Source: an uncultured Burkholderiales bacterium (GTDB lineage Bacteria > Pseudomonadota > Gammaproteobacteria > Burkholderiales > Burkholderiaceae_C). From it: DNA of 64,000 nt. Below, piece after piece: positions 17,428 through 26,180 of the stretch. The notes below the pieces were generated by a model. That model searched no databases, had not been told where the DNA came from, and saw only the letters and a list, made by a program, of their open reading frames with translations. A program made the translations under genes and the position numbers. The DNA lies in assembly GCA_903832625.1 (NCBI GenBank), contig CAILCI010000033.1:1-64000 (forward strand), written 5' to 3'. Each line of letters opens with the position of its first letter. Position 1 is the stretch's first letter.

Positions 17428-18771
17428 ATGAACGATACAACAAGCCAAGCCAACAAAACGCCCTCTTTTGCTTCAAAAAGCTGGCTGTCTGCACTTCAGG
17501 TTTATCTAGAGCCTGCCTCGCTGCGCATGTTGTCTTTGGGTTTTGCCGCAGGTTTGCCCTTGTTGCTGGTGTTGGGCACCTTGAGTTTTAGGTTGCGCGA
17601 AGCGGGCATTGACCGTGCGACGATTGGTTTTTTGAGTTGGGTGGGTTTGGCCTACGGCTTTAAATGGATGTGGTCGCCACTGGTGGACAGACTGCCTTTG
17701 CCTTGGCTCACGCGCTGGCTTGGGCGGCGACGCAGTTGGTTGTTGCTCGCGCAAAGCGGCGTCATGGCGGGCTTGGTGGGCATGGCATTGCTCGACCCAC
17801 AAATTGCGCTAGAACCCGTGGTCTGGTGCGCTTTGGTGGTGGCTTTTTTCTCGGCCACGCAAGACATTGCGCTGGATGCGTTTCGCATCGAATCGGTCAA
17901 CATCGAACGCCAAGCCGCGCTGGCCGCAAGCTACCAAACGGGCTATCGCCTCGCCATGATTTGGGCAGGCGCGGGCGTGTTGTGGATTGCTGCGCGTGTG
18001 GCACATGCCGACACGGCTTATGTTCACCAAGCTTGGCAAACCGCTTATTTGGTGATGGCAGCTTCTATGCTGGTGGGCGTGGTGACAGTGCTGGCCTCTA
18101 AAGAACCTGCACACGTGGTGTTACCCCCAGCCCGCAATGCACGCGAATGGTTGCGCGACACCTTGGTTGCGCCTTTTGCCGAATTTTTGCAACGCTACCG
18201 CTGGCAGGCGGTGCTCATTTTGAGTTTGATTGCGATCTACCGCATCAGCGACGTGGTGATGGGCATCATGGCCAATCCGTTTTATGTGGACATGGGCTAC
18301 ACCAAAGACGAAGTGGCCGCCGTCACCAAAGTGTTTGGCGTGGTGATGACGCTGGCGGGTGCGTTTGTGGGCGGCGTGATGTCCATGCGCTGGGGCGTGA
18401 TGCGAATTTTGATGCTGGGCGCGGTGCTGAGTTCGCTCACCAATTTGCTGTTTTCTTGGCTAGCCACACAAGGCCACGATTTGACGGCTTTGGTGTGGGT
18501 TATCTCAGCCGACAACTTGGCCAGTGGCATTGCTTCGGCGGCGTTTATTGCGTATTTGTCGGGCTTGACCAATGTCAACTACTCGGCAACCCAATACGCA
18601 CTGTTTAGCTCCATGATGCTGCTCGCGCCCAAATGGCTGGCGGGGTTTTCTGGCGTGTTTGTGGATGCGCATGGGTATGCCACGTTTTTCAACTGCACCG
18701 CCTTGCTGGGTGCGCCTGTGCTGGTGTTGGTGTGGTTGGCGTCTCAGGTGGTGGCGGTGAAGACGCCTTGA
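17428..18771 (+). CDS. MFS transporter, AmpG-like
   Basis: The 447-residue protein has about 12 hydrophobic helices. Its sequence (GFKWMWSPLVDRLP; ATQDIALDAFRIE) matches the AmpG branch, which in enterobacteria imports anhydromuropeptides for cell-wall recycling. In beta-proteobacteria several AmpG-like paralogues exist with uncertain substrates, so the gene symbol is withheld. The gene stands alone with no linked beta-lactamase regulator. Confidence 0.8.
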   Translation: MNDTTSQANKTPSFASKSWLSALQVYLEPASLRMLSLGFAAGLPLLLVLGTLSFRLREAGIDRATIGFLSWVGLAYGFKWMWSPLVDRLPLPWLTRWLGRRRSWLLLAQSGVMAGLVGMALLDPQIALEPVVWCALVVAFFSATQDIALDAFRIESVNIERQAALAASYQTGYRLAMIWAGAGVLWIAARVAHADTAYVHQAWQTAYLVMAASMLVGVVTVLASKEPAHVVLPPARNAREWLRDTLVAPFAEFLQRYRWQAVLILSLIAIYRISDVVMGIMANPFYVDMGYTKDEVAAVTKVFGVVMTLAGAFVGGVMSMRWGVMRILMLGAVLSSLTNLLFSWLATQGHDLTALVWVISADNLASGIASAAFIAYLSGLTNVNYSATQYALFSSMMLLAPKWLAGFSGVFVDAHGYATFFNCTALLGAPVLVLVWLASQVVAVKTP

Positions 18772-18831
18772 TTTACCGATTCTTTACGAAATAGATAAGC
18801 GCAGGCTTTACAAACGGCGCACCATTCCTCC

Positions 18832-19542
18832 ATGACTACCTTGCTCATCATTGAAGACGACCACCGACTTGCCCAAATGGTGGGGGAATATCTCACCCAA
18901 TCAGGCTTTACTGTGCACCACGCCAGTGGCGGAGTTCAGGGCTTGCAAATGCTGCAAACCTTGACGCCCGCGCTGGTGCTGCTTGATTTGATGTTGCCAG
19001 ACATTGACGGACTAGAAGTGTGCCGACGCATTCGCTCATTGCCGGGCGCATTTGCGCAAACGCCGGTGCTCATGCTCACCGCCAAAGGTGATCCGATGGA
19101 TCGCATTGTTGGTCTAGAAATTGGTGCAGACGATTACCTGCCCAAGCCTTTTGAGCCGCGTGAATTGCTAGCGCGTGTGCGTGCGGTGCTGCGCCGCCAT
19201 CAACCCGGCAATGAAGCGTCATCGAACAGCAAAGAGCCTTTAAAGTTCGGCTCCTTGCAAATAGACCGCGATGCACGCACTGTGTCCGTGCATGGCCAAC
19301 CCTGCGAATTGACCTCTTACCAATTCGATTTGTTGTGGGTGCTGGCCGAACGAGCTGGGCGCGTGCTCTCGCGCGATCAAATCATGGAGGCTGTACGTGG
19401 CCGTGAACTCGAAGCCTTTGACCGCTCGATTGACGTCCACATGGGACGCATTCGCGCCGCCATTGAAGACGATGTCAAAACGCCCAAACGCATCCTCACA
19501 GTGCGCGGTGTAGGCTACGTGTTTGCCAAACAACAAGACTAA
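18832..19542 (+). CDS. OmpR-family response regulator
   Basis: The 236-residue protein has a receiver domain (residues 1-120) with acidic pocket residues in IIEDD, phospho-acceptor Asp52 (LLDLMLPDIDG), switch Thr in MLTAKG and Lys in YLPKPFEPREL, and a winged-helix DNA-binding domain (about 140-235; DRSIDVHMGRIRAAIEDD). It precedes the histidine kinase by 4 nt and forms a two-component pair with it. Confidence 0.95.
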   Translation: MTTLLIIEDDHRLAQMVGEYLTQSGFTVHHASGGVQGLQMLQTLTPALVLLDLMLPDIDGLEVCRRIRSLPGAFAQTPVLMLTAKGDPMDRIVGLEIGADDYLPKPFEPRELLARVRAVLRRHQPGNEASSNSKEPLKFGSLQIDRDARTVSVHGQPCELTSYQFDLLWVLAERAGRVLSRDQIMEAVRGRELEAFDRSIDVHMGRIRAAIEDDVKTPKRILTVRGVGYVFAKQQD

Positions 19543-19546
19543 AACC

Positions 19547-20785
19547 ATGCCTCACAACGCCAGCGAGCGACTCATCAGTATTCCCTTGTATGTGCGCATT
19601 TGGTTGGCGGTGGTTTTGGCAGTGGCCTTGTTGACCCTGGCCGCGGGTTGGATTTTGCGCATCACAGCCGAGCCTCCTTTGCGTGAAGTGGTGGTGCGCA
19701 ACCTTCAGGGCGATGTGGTGGGCAAAGGACAAGCTCGCTTTCGTGCGCCTGATGGTTTGCCCATTGAAGCACCGGCGCCCCAACCGCCGGGCATGATTCA
19801 TCCACCAGGACATTTTGGCAACGGGCCAGAATTTTTGGTCACGATGGACAACGGCGAGGTCATGCACATTCACCTTCCGCGCCCGCCGCACAATTTTTGG
19901 AGTCGGCCGCCCTTTGGGTTTTTCTGGACCTTGGGTGTGGTTGGATTGGCGGTTGCTTTGGCCATCTATCCCATCGTGCGTCAGCTCACGCGCCACCTAG
20001 AAGCGCTGCAAAAAGGCGTGGAGCAATGGGGCACGGGCAATTTGTCTGCGCGCGTGGCGGTCCACGGTAACGACGAAGTGGCCTATCTAGCGAAACGATT
20101 CAACCACGCAGCGCAACAAGTGGAGGAATTGGTCAATTCTCACAAAAGCTTGCTTGCCAATGCCTCGCATGAGCTGCGCTCGCCCTTGACGCGTATTCGA
20201 ATGGGCCTTGAGCTGATGGGCGATGTGCCATCACAAACGCTCAAACAAGAAATTGCGCGCAGCGTGTTGGAGCTGGATCAACTCATCGATGAAATTTTGC
20301 TTGCCAGCCGCTTAGATACACAAGAGGTCGACATAGGCGCCATAGAGAGCGTGGACTTGGTCGGCTTGGCCAGCGAAGAGTGCGCACGCGCCGATGCCGA
20401 GTTAGACCTGGGCGACAAACCTCAGGCTATTTTGGTGTCGGGGGTGGCCAAACTGTTGCGCCGCATGTTGCGCAATTTGTTGGAAAACGCCCGCCGTTAT
20501 GGCCGCGATGATATATGTCTGGCCCTGCGCGTTTTGCCAACGCAAGAAGTTGAGATTCGCGTCTGCGACCGTGGCCCAGGCGTGCCGCCTGATTTGCGAG
20601 AACGAATTTTCGAGCCCTTTTATCGCCTGCCCGGTGCGAGTGAAAAAGACGGTGGTGTGGGACTTGGCTTGGCTTTGGTGCGTTCTATCGCGCAACGCCA
20701 CAACGCCAGCGTTCATTGCGAAGATCGCGCGGGCGGTGGCGCTTGTTTTGTGGTGTGCTTGCCAGCGCAAGAACTCGGCTTTTAA
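19547..20785 (+). CDS. Sensor histidine kinase with His/Pro-rich periplasmic domain
   Basis: The 412-residue protein has a first transmembrane helix (about 15-37), a periplasmic domain (about 40-122), a second helix (about 124-144), HAMP, a dimerisation domain with phospho-acceptor His208 (ANASHELRSPL) and an HATPase domain with DRGPGVPP and GGVGLGLALV. The periplasmic part is short and rich in His, Met and Pro (PPGMIHPPGHF, MHIHLPRPPHNF), which hints at metal sensing; that is inference. The start at ATG 19547, just after the regulator stop, was preferred over a start inside the upstream gene. Confidence 0.92.
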   Translation: MPHNASERLISIPLYVRIWLAVVLAVALLTLAAGWILRITAEPPLREVVVRNLQGDVVGKGQARFRAPDGLPIEAPAPQPPGMIHPPGHFGNGPEFLVTMDNGEVMHIHLPRPPHNFWSRPPFGFFWTLGVVGLAVALAIYPIVRQLTRHLEALQKGVEQWGTGNLSARVAVHGNDEVAYLAKRFNHAAQQVEELVNSHKSLLANASHELRSPLTRIRMGLELMGDVPSQTLKQEIARSVLELDQLIDEILLASRLDTQEVDIGAIESVDLVGLASEECARADAELDLGDKPQAILVSGVAKLLRRMLRNLLENARRYGRDDICLALRVLPTQEVEIRVCDRGPGVPPDLRERIFEPFYRLPGASEKDGGVGLGLALVRSIAQRHNASVHCEDRAGGGACFVVCLPAQELGF

Positions 20786-20814
20786 TTCCGGATTAATTCC
20801 GAGTTAAATCTGCG

Positions 20815-21867
20815 TCAAAGCAGCGCCAACACACGCTCTGGCTCAATGTCTGTCAAGCAGCGCGTATGCCCCAGCGGACATTCGCGTGCATAGCAAGGCG
20901 AACAGGCCAAGGGCGGGTAATAGTTATTGTCCACCCGCAACCACACCACGCGGGCTTTGTCGCTCAAAGGCGGCGTGTGCTCGGGGCTGGAAGAGCCAAA
21001 CACCGCCACTTGCGGCACGCCCAATGCGGCTGCCACATGCATCAAACCCGAATCATTGCTGAGCACGCGCCAAGCCAATGAGATGAGGGCGAAGGCCTGC
21101 TCTAGCGTGGTCTGGCCTGCCAAGTTAAAGCAGCAGCCCTTGTTGACCGCGTTGGCTTGGGCCGCAATGTCGTCGCACACGGCACGGTCTTTGGATGAGC
21201 CAAGCAGTAAAACGGGTCGGTCCATTTTGGCGGCCACGGCGGCAAAGTTTTGCGCTGGCCAGCGTTTGGCTGGGCCGTATTCTGCGCCGGGCGCAAACAC
21301 CACAAAGCTTTTGCGCGCCAACGTGGGCAAGTCGCGTCGCTGCGCCAATTGTTCCAACGCCTGCTCGGTGGCAATGCCCGGCAAACTCAGACGCGGGCGT
21401 AAATCGCCACTCAAGCGCATGGGGCCTGATTGCCCCAACAAACTCAGCGCAGCGTAAAACTCGACCATGGGCGGGCGCTGTTCTTTGCTGGGATTGGGCA
21501 AGCGTTCATTCAACAAGCCCCAGCGCATCTCGCCCGTATAACCCACGCGACGCGGAATCCGCGCCAGCCAAGGGATGAGCGCGCTTTTGAGGGAATTGGG
21601 GCAGACATAAGCCGTGTCAAAACGGCCTTGCAGTTGGCGCGCAAGCTGAAGCCGTTCGCGCAATTGCAACTGGCCACGCGCACTGGGCAGCTCTATGACT
21701 TGCGCCACGCCAGGCATGGCGCGGTAGACCGCTGCAACTCCCGCCGTTGCGCCTACGGTGATGCGTTCGCCGCGCGCCACCAAACGGCGCAGCAAAGGCT
21801 CGGTCATCACCGCGTCGCCAATCCATTGGGGCGCGATGAAGAGACTGTGTTTAGTGGTGGCCGCCAA
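20815..21867 (-). CDS. waaF: Lipopolysaccharide heptosyltransferase II
   Basis: The 350-residue GT9 enzyme adds the second L-glycero-D-manno-heptose to the LPS inner core at the cytoplasmic face of the inner membrane. WaaF-type features are APQWIGDAVM near the N-terminus, FAPGAEYGPAKRWP near 190 and SNDSGLMHVAAALGVPQVAVFG near 265-285. The start is a TTG at 21867 because the next ATG would remove the first beta-strand; it overlaps the end of the zinc-finger gene by 17 nt. Confidence 0.92.
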   Translation of the reverse strand: MAATTKHSLFIAPQWIGDAVMTEPLLRRLVARGERITVGATAGVAAVYRAMPGVAQVIELPSARGQLQLRERLQLARQLQGRFDTAYVCPNSLKSALIPWLARIPRRVGYTGEMRWGLLNERLPNPSKEQRPPMVEFYAALSLLGQSGPMRLSGDLRPRLSLPGIATEQALEQLAQRRDLPTLARKSFVVFAPGAEYGPAKRWPAQNFAAVAAKMDRPVLLLGSSKDRAVCDDIAAQANAVNKGCCFNLAGQTTLEQAFALISLAWRVLSNDSGLMHVAAALGVPQVAVFGSSSPEHTPPLSDKARVVWLRVDNNYYPPLACSPCYARECPLGHTRCLTDIEPERVLALL

Positions 21868-22054
21868 CGTGTTCGCCGGCTTTGAGTGCGTAATGGGTGC
21901 CGCAGTAAGGGCATTTGGCTTCGCCGGTTTTGGCGATGTCCAAATACACCTTGGGGTGGCTGTTCCAGAGTTTCATGTCCGCTTTGGGGCTGGGGCAAAA
22001 AACACCGCCGTGACCGTTGAGGTCTGTGGCTTTGAGTTCAATCGTGTGGCTCAT
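21851..22054 (-). CDS. Small zinc-finger protein (YmcC/NDUFS6-like type)
   Basis: The 67-residue protein contains one CPYCGTHY pair plus an upstream Cys and C-terminal histidines (GGHH), the pattern of the short zinc-binding proteins related to the C-terminal domain of mitochondrial complex I subunit NDUFS6. Its function in bacteria is unknown. The ATG at 22054 lies 2 nt after the ilvE stop, so it is translationally linked to ilvE; it also overlaps waaF. This ilvE / zinc finger / waaF order is common in Burkholderiales, to my knowledge. Confidence 0.85.
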   Translation of the reverse strand: MSHTIELKATDLNGHGGVFCPSPKADMKLWNSHPKVYLDIAKTGEAKCPYCGTHYALKAGEHVGGHH

Positions 22055-22056
22055 GC

Positions 22057-22995
22057 TCAAACTTTCGTCAACCAGTGTGCGTATTTGGGGTTGCGGCCAT
22101 TGACGATGTCAAAGAACGCGCTTTGAATTTTCTCGGTGATGGGGCCACGGCTGCCCGCGCCCAATTCGATGCGGTCGAGTTCACGAATCGGCGTGACTTC
22201 AGCGGCCGTTCCGGTGAAGAAGGCCTCATCGGCAATATAGACCTCGTCGCGGGTGATGCGTTTTTGCACAATCTCCAGACCTAAATCTTTGGCGATGTGA
22301 AACACCGTGTTGCGGGTGATGCCGTTCAAGGCACCAGCCGACAAATCGGGCGTGTAGATGACGCCGTTTTTGATCACGAAAATGTTTTCGCCCGCACCCT
22401 CAGACACAAAACCCGAGGAGTCGAGCAACAAAGCTTCGTCGTAGCCCTCGTCGGTGACTTCCATGTTGGCCAAGATGGAGTTGGTGTAGTTGCTCACCGC
22501 TTTGGCTTGCGTCATGGTGATGTTCACATGATGCCGCGTGTAGCTCGAAGTTTTGACGCGAATGCCGCGCTTCATGCCGTCTTCGCCCAAGTAAGCGCCC
22601 CAGGCCCACGCCGCCACCATCAGGTGAATGGTGTTGCCTTTGGGGGAGACGCCCAATTTTTTGTCGCCAATCCAAGTCAAGGGGCGCAGGTAGCAGCTCT
22701 CCAGCTTGTTTTCGCGCACCACGGCTTTTTGCGCTTCGTTGACTTCTTCTTTGCTGAAAGGCATGTTCATGCGCAAAATTTTGGCGCTATTGAACAAGCG
22801 TTCGGTGTGCTCTTCCAAGCGGAAGATGGCGGTTCCGTCCACCGTGTTGTAGGCGCGCACGCCTTCAAATGCGCCGCAGCCGTAATGCAAGGTGTGGGTC
22901 AAGACGTGAATCTTGGCGTCGCGCCAATCCACCATTTGACCGTCCATCCAAATTTTGCCGTCGCGGTCTGACATGGAGGGGGGAAGCACGCTCAT
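22057..22995 (-). CDS. ilvE: Branched-chain amino acid aminotransferase
   Basis: The 312-residue protein is a fold-type IV PLP enzyme that transfers amino groups between glutamate and the 2-oxo acids of Leu, Ile and Val. Typical segments are HYGCGAFEGVRAY (residues about 37-49), SYTRHHVNI with the region around the PLP lysine, AKAVSNYTNSILANMEA-like near 165 and DEAFFTGTAAEVTPIREL near 255-272. It is the first gene of a three-gene minus-strand operon. Confidence 0.95.
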   Translation of the reverse strand: MSVLPPSMSDRDGKIWMDGQMVDWRDAKIHVLTHTLHYGCGAFEGVRAYNTVDGTAIFRLEEHTERLFNSAKILRMNMPFSKEEVNEAQKAVVRENKLESCYLRPLTWIGDKKLGVSPKGNTIHLMVAAWAWGAYLGEDGMKRGIRVKTSSYTRHHVNITMTQAKAVSNYTNSILANMEVTDEGYDEALLLDSSGFVSEGAGENIFVIKNGVIYTPDLSAGALNGITRNTVFHIAKDLGLEIVQKRITRDEVYIADEAFFTGTAAEVTPIRELDRIELGAGSRGPITEKIQSAFFDIVNGRNPKYAHWLTKV

Positions 22996-23051
22996 GGAAG
23001 TTCCTTTGGATTCGAAAGTTGTATGGCAGCAGTGGCCATGATCCAGAGATT

Positions 23052-23447
23052 TTAACTAGGCCGCTCCAAGCTCCAAGTTTGCAGCTTGCCGTGCACAAAA
23101 ATGCAGCGCACCACAGAGTCAGAACCATCGCGCCAACTGAAGATTTCGGGTTGTGCGTTTTTCTCGGTTTCGAGCTGCCCCAGAGCGCGGGTCAGAGCAA
23201 TGACGTGCATCAAATTGACGCCCGCTTTGAGCTTGGCGTTGAGCATGACGGCGCTGTCAACAAAGCCAATGGGGCGTTGTGTGGCGCGTTTCATGACCTG
23301 CATGAGGCGGTAAAAATGCAGCAAGAGCCACATCACACCGGCGCTGAACACAAAGGCCACGCCCATCCAGCCCGAGGTTTGCCAAGCCCACACGGTCAAG
23401 CCGATCACGGCGACGGGAATTAAAAAACGTTGGTAATTCATGTCCAT
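23052..23447 (-). CDS. Small inner-membrane protein of unknown function
   Basis: The 131-residue protein has two closely spaced transmembrane helices at the N-terminus (residues about 8-25 and 28-46) and a soluble C-terminal half. I know similar proteins in Burkholderiales only as hypothetical, sometimes mislabelled glycerate kinase; nothing in the sequence supports a kinase. It lies between ilvE and radA on the same strand, with about 55 and 75 nt gaps. Confidence 0.7.
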   Translation of the reverse strand: MDMNYQRFLIPVAVIGLTVWAWQTSGWMGVAFVFSAGVMWLLLHFYRLMQVMKRATQRPIGFVDSAVMLNAKLKAGVNLMHVIALTRALGQLETEKNAQPEIFSWRDGSDSVVRCIFVHGKLQTWSLERPS

Positions 23448-23522
23448 ATTGTCTCTGAGCCGCTGAGCGCGAGGCTACGCAATCGCCCTTATGGCGTGAG
23501 CTTGTGGCTTGCTTGGCGCACC

Positions 23523-24902
23523 TCAATCCAACTGGCGCAACAAGGCCACCGCTTCGTCCACCCGCTCCACCGCATGAACCGTCAGGCCTTCGATGGGTTT
23601 TTTGGGCGCATTGGCTTTGGGGATGATGGCCACGCTAAAGCCCAGTTTGGCGGCTTCTTTGAGGCGCTCTTGGCCACGCGGTGCGGGGCGCACTTCGCCC
23701 GCCAAGCCCAATTCGCCAAAAGCAATAAAACCCTGGGGCAGCGGCTTGCCGCGCAAGCTGCTTTGAATGGCGAGCATGACGGCCAAATCGGCCGCCGGTT
23801 CGGTGATGCGCACGCCACCCACGGCGTTGACAAACACATCTTGGTCAAGGCAAGCCACGCCAGCATGGCGATGCAGCACCGCCAAGAGCATGGCCAAACG
23901 GTCGCGGTCTAGCCCGACGCTGAGGCGACGGGGCGAAGGTCCGCCGGTGTCTACCAAGGCTTGAATTTCGACCAACAAGGGGCGCGTGCCTTCGAGCGTG
24001 ACCAAGACGCAACTGCCCGGCACGGGCTGGCTGTGTTGGCTCAAAAAGATGGCGCTGGGGTTGCTCACGCCTTTCAAGCCTTTTTCAGTCATGGCGAAGA
24101 CGCCAATCTCGTTGACCGCGCCAAAACGGTTTTTGATGGCACGCACCAAGCGGTAGGGCGAATGCGTGTCACCCTCAAAATAAAGCACGGTGTCCACCAT
24201 GTGCTCCAGCACGCGCGGCCCCGCCAATGCACCTTCTTTGGTGACGTGGCCAACCAACACCACCGCCGTGCCGCTGGATTTGGCCATGCGTGTGAGGTGC
24301 GCCGCGCATTCGCGCACCTGCGCCACCGAACCGGGCGCACTGGTGAGTTGGTCGGAATACACGGTTTGAATCGAGTCCATGACCACAATGGCGGGCTGCA
24401 ATTTGTCGATGGTGGCCAGTACTTTTTCGAGCTGGGTTTCGGCCAGCACCTGTACTTGGCTGTGGTCCAGCCCCAAGCGACGCGAACGCAACGCCACTTG
24501 TGCGCCCGACTCCTCGCCCGTCACATACAAGGTGCTCAAGCCGCTGCGCTGCAATCCGTCCAGGGCTTGCAACAACAAGGTCGATTTGCCAATGCCGGGG
24601 TCGCCACCGATCAGCACCACACCGCCTTCGACCATGCCGCCGCCGAGCACGCGGTCGAGTTCTTCTTGGCCGGTGGGCGTGCGCGCCACGTCTTGGGCCT
24701 CGATGTCTGAGAGCACCGCCACCTCAGACGCAGGCGCCAGCGCCGCCATGCCTGCGTAGCGGTTTTTGCTCACGCCGTTGTTGGATTCGGCCACGCTTTC
24801 AATCAGCGTGTTCCACGCATTACAGCTTTGGCACTTGCCCAGCCACTTGGGGCTGGTCGCGCCGCAGTCGGTGCAGGTGTAGAGGGTTTTGTCTTTGGCC
24901 AT
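23523..24902 (-). CDS. radA: DNA repair protein RadA
   Basis: The 459-residue protein has the N-terminal zinc finger CTDC...CQSC (residues about 9-26), Walker A GGDPGIGKST (about 100), Walker B VVMDSIQ, the RadA-specific KNRFG motif and a C-terminal Lon-protease-like domain. RadA drives branch migration during recombination. The start at ATG 24902 gives the standard N-terminus; upstream in-frame starts would add a non-homologous tail. A LexA-like palindrome lies 10 nt before the start. Confidence 0.95.
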   Translation of the reverse strand: MAKDKTLYTCTDCGATSPKWLGKCQSCNAWNTLIESVAESNNGVSKNRYAGMAALAPASEVAVLSDIEAQDVARTPTGQEELDRVLGGGMVEGGVVLIGGDPGIGKSTLLLQALDGLQRSGLSTLYVTGEESGAQVALRSRRLGLDHSQVQVLAETQLEKVLATIDKLQPAIVVMDSIQTVYSDQLTSAPGSVAQVRECAAHLTRMAKSSGTAVVLVGHVTKEGALAGPRVLEHMVDTVLYFEGDTHSPYRLVRAIKNRFGAVNEIGVFAMTEKGLKGVSNPSAIFLSQHSQPVPGSCVLVTLEGTRPLLVEIQALVDTGGPSPRRLSVGLDRDRLAMLLAVLHRHAGVACLDQDVFVNAVGGVRITEPAADLAVMLAIQSSLRGKPLPQGFIAFGELGLAGEVRPAPRGQERLKEAAKLGFSVAIIPKANAPKKPIEGLTVHAVERVDEAVALLRQLD

Positions 24903-24911
24903 CGGCAAATC

Positions 24912-24933
24912 ATACTGGATAAACAAACAGTAT
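24912..24933 (-). promoter_or_regulatory. LexA-like inverted repeat upstream of radA
   Basis: ATACTG (24912-24917) and CAGTAT (24928-24933) form a 22-bp palindrome. In the minus-strand direction it reads CTGT-N8-CCAG, one base from the LexA SOS box CTGT-N8-ACAG. It sits 10 nt from the radA start codon, where repressor binding would block initiation of transcription or elongation. The fit to a DNA repair gene is suggestive only. Confidence 0.45.
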
Positions 24934-24969
24934 AGGCAATTCACAGGGTTAGCCCTAGTCTTGCTGGGC

Positions 24970-24998
24970 TTGGCTTGCCAGCCCAAATTATTTAACAT
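24970..24998 (+). promoter_or_regulatory. Predicted sigma-70 promoter of the hpa operon
   Basis: TTGGCT (24970-24975) and TAACAT (24993-24998) are separated by 17 nt. The -10 element lies inside the HpaR palindrome, which is the arrangement expected for repression. The predicted start (about 25005) leaves a leader of about 13 nt without a clear Shine-Dalgarno sequence. Confidence 0.45.
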
Positions 24999-25010
24999 GC
25001 TAAATAATTT
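24985..25010. promoter_or_regulatory. Putative HpaR (MarR-family) operator
   Basis: AAATTATTTA (24985-24994) and TAAATAATTT (25001-25010) are perfect inverted 10-bp arms around ACATGC, directly before hpaR. MarR-type dimers bind such palindromes, and HpaR is known to repress its catabolic operon until the substrate binds. Repressor identity and autoregulation are inferred from position. Confidence 0.75.
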
Positions 25011-25017
25011 CCCCCGT

Positions 25018-25470
25018 ATGAAAAACCAAGCCTTCGCCCATCGCAACTTACCGCGCCTGTTGTTGCAAGCGCGGGAATCGGTCATGGCGCACACGCGGCC
25101 CGGATTGCGTGGTCATGGCTTGAGCGATCAGCAGTGGCGCGTGTTGCGGGTGCTGGGCGAAGCCCATGCAAGCGGTCATGCGGGGGTGGAGACCGGTTTT
25201 ATTGCCCGCGAGGCTTTCATCATTGGCCCGAGTTTGAGCGGCATGCTCTCGCGCATGGAACGCGACGGTTTGATTGAGCGCGAACGCGACGCCAGCGACC
25301 AACGCCGCACCGTGGTGCGCGCCACCGCCAAGGGCTTGGAGAGCGTCGGCACGCTCTCGCACACCATCGAAGCGCATTACCGCTGGATGGAGCGCCGCTT
25401 GGGCAAAGACAAATTGCAACAACTCTACGCCTTGCTCGACGAGGTGATCGCCTTGGACGCCGAGGCTTGA
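25018..25470 (+). CDS. hpaR: Homoprotocatechuate operon repressor, MarR family
   Basis: The 150-residue protein matches the HpaR subfamily: HRNLPRLLLQARESVMA at the N-terminus, recognition region GPSLSGMLSRMERDGLI (about 70-88) and wing RERDASDQRRT. It represses the meta-cleavage genes for 4-hydroxyphenylacetate / homoprotocatechuate. The ATG at 25018 was chosen because the in-frame ATG at 24997 lies within the operator palindrome. It heads the operon in the same direction as hpaG1. Confidence 0.92.
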   Translation: MKNQAFAHRNLPRLLLQARESVMAHTRPGLRGHGLSDQQWRVLRVLGEAHASGHAGVETGFIAREAFIIGPSLSGMLSRMERDGLIERERDASDQRRTVVRATAKGLESVGTLSHTIEAHYRWMERRLGKDKLQQLYALLDEVIALDAEA

Positions 25471-25496
25471 GCCCCAACACAGAAAAATCACTCCGC

Positions 25497-26180
25497 ATGC
25501 ACAACCCCGACATTCCCATTCACGGCACGGTTTACGGCGTGTTGCTCAATTCGCAGGCCGAGTGGCACAGCGCCGAGCACGCCATGCACGACGCGCCCTA
25601 CAAAGCGCCACCCGCCGCGCCCGTGCTCTACATCAAAACCGCCAATACTTGGTCGGCGCACGCGGCCAGCATTGCCATTCCAGCGCCAGCCGCAGAAGTG
25701 GAAATTGGCGCAACGCTGGGCGCCGTCATGGGCGCACCCAACGCCAGCGGCGCGCCCCATGTGCGCGGTTTTGTTTTGCTCAACGATGTGTCGCTGCCGC
25801 ACAGCGTGGCTCAGCAAGGGTTTTATCGACCCCCCGTGAAATACAAAAACTGCGATGGCTTTTTGGGCATAGGCGCACAACTTGTCTCCGCCAGCGATGT
25901 GCCGCATCCCCATGCTTTGCATATTGAGGTGCGCATCAACGGCGAGCTGCGCCAAACCGTGGCCTTGGCCGATATGCGGCGTCAACTCCCGCAACTGCTG
26001 GCGGAAGTGGGCGAGTTCATGACGTTGCAAGCTGGCGATGTGTTGATGTTGGGTCTCGACGTTTGCGCCGACACAGCGCAACGCCCCCGCGTCAAAGCAG
26101 GCGATGTGGTGGACATCCATGTGCCTGAGTTGCCCGCATTGGGCACGCTGCGCAACAGCTTCACACAGGAGGCCGTATGA
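25497..26180 (+). CDS. hpaG1: HpaG1: fumarylacetoacetate-hydrolase-family subunit of the decarboxylase/isomerase
   Basis: The 227-residue FAH-fold protein corresponds to the N-terminal half of enterobacterial HpaG, the bifunctional 5-oxopent-3-ene-1,2,5-tricarboxylate decarboxylase / 2-hydroxyhepta-2,4-diene-1,7-dioate isomerase. Two separate genes, G1 and G2, replace the single fused enzyme. The start at ATG 25497 follows the family N-terminus. Its stop overlaps hpaG2 by 4 nt (ATGA), so the subunits are translationally coupled. Confidence 0.9.
   Translation: MHNPDIPIHGTVYGVLLNSQAEWHSAEHAMHDAPYKAPPAAPVLYIKTANTWSAHAASIAIPAPAAEVEIGATLGAVMGAPNASGAPHVRGFVLLNDVSLPHSVAQQGFYRPPVKYKNCDGFLGIGAQLVSASDVPHPHALHIEVRINGELRQTVALADMRRQLPQLLAEVGEFMTLQAGDVLMLGLDVCADTAQRPRVKAGDVVDIHVPELPALGTLRNSFTQEAV

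Noticed and set aside
24997-24999. ATG as the start of hpaR
   Set aside because: It lies inside the operator palindrome and upstream of the predicted transcription start; the conserved N-terminus begins after the ATG at 25018.
24903-25094. N-terminal extension of radA
   Set aside because: The 64 extra codons precede the conserved MAKDKTLYTC start, cross the hpaR promoter region and show no homology.
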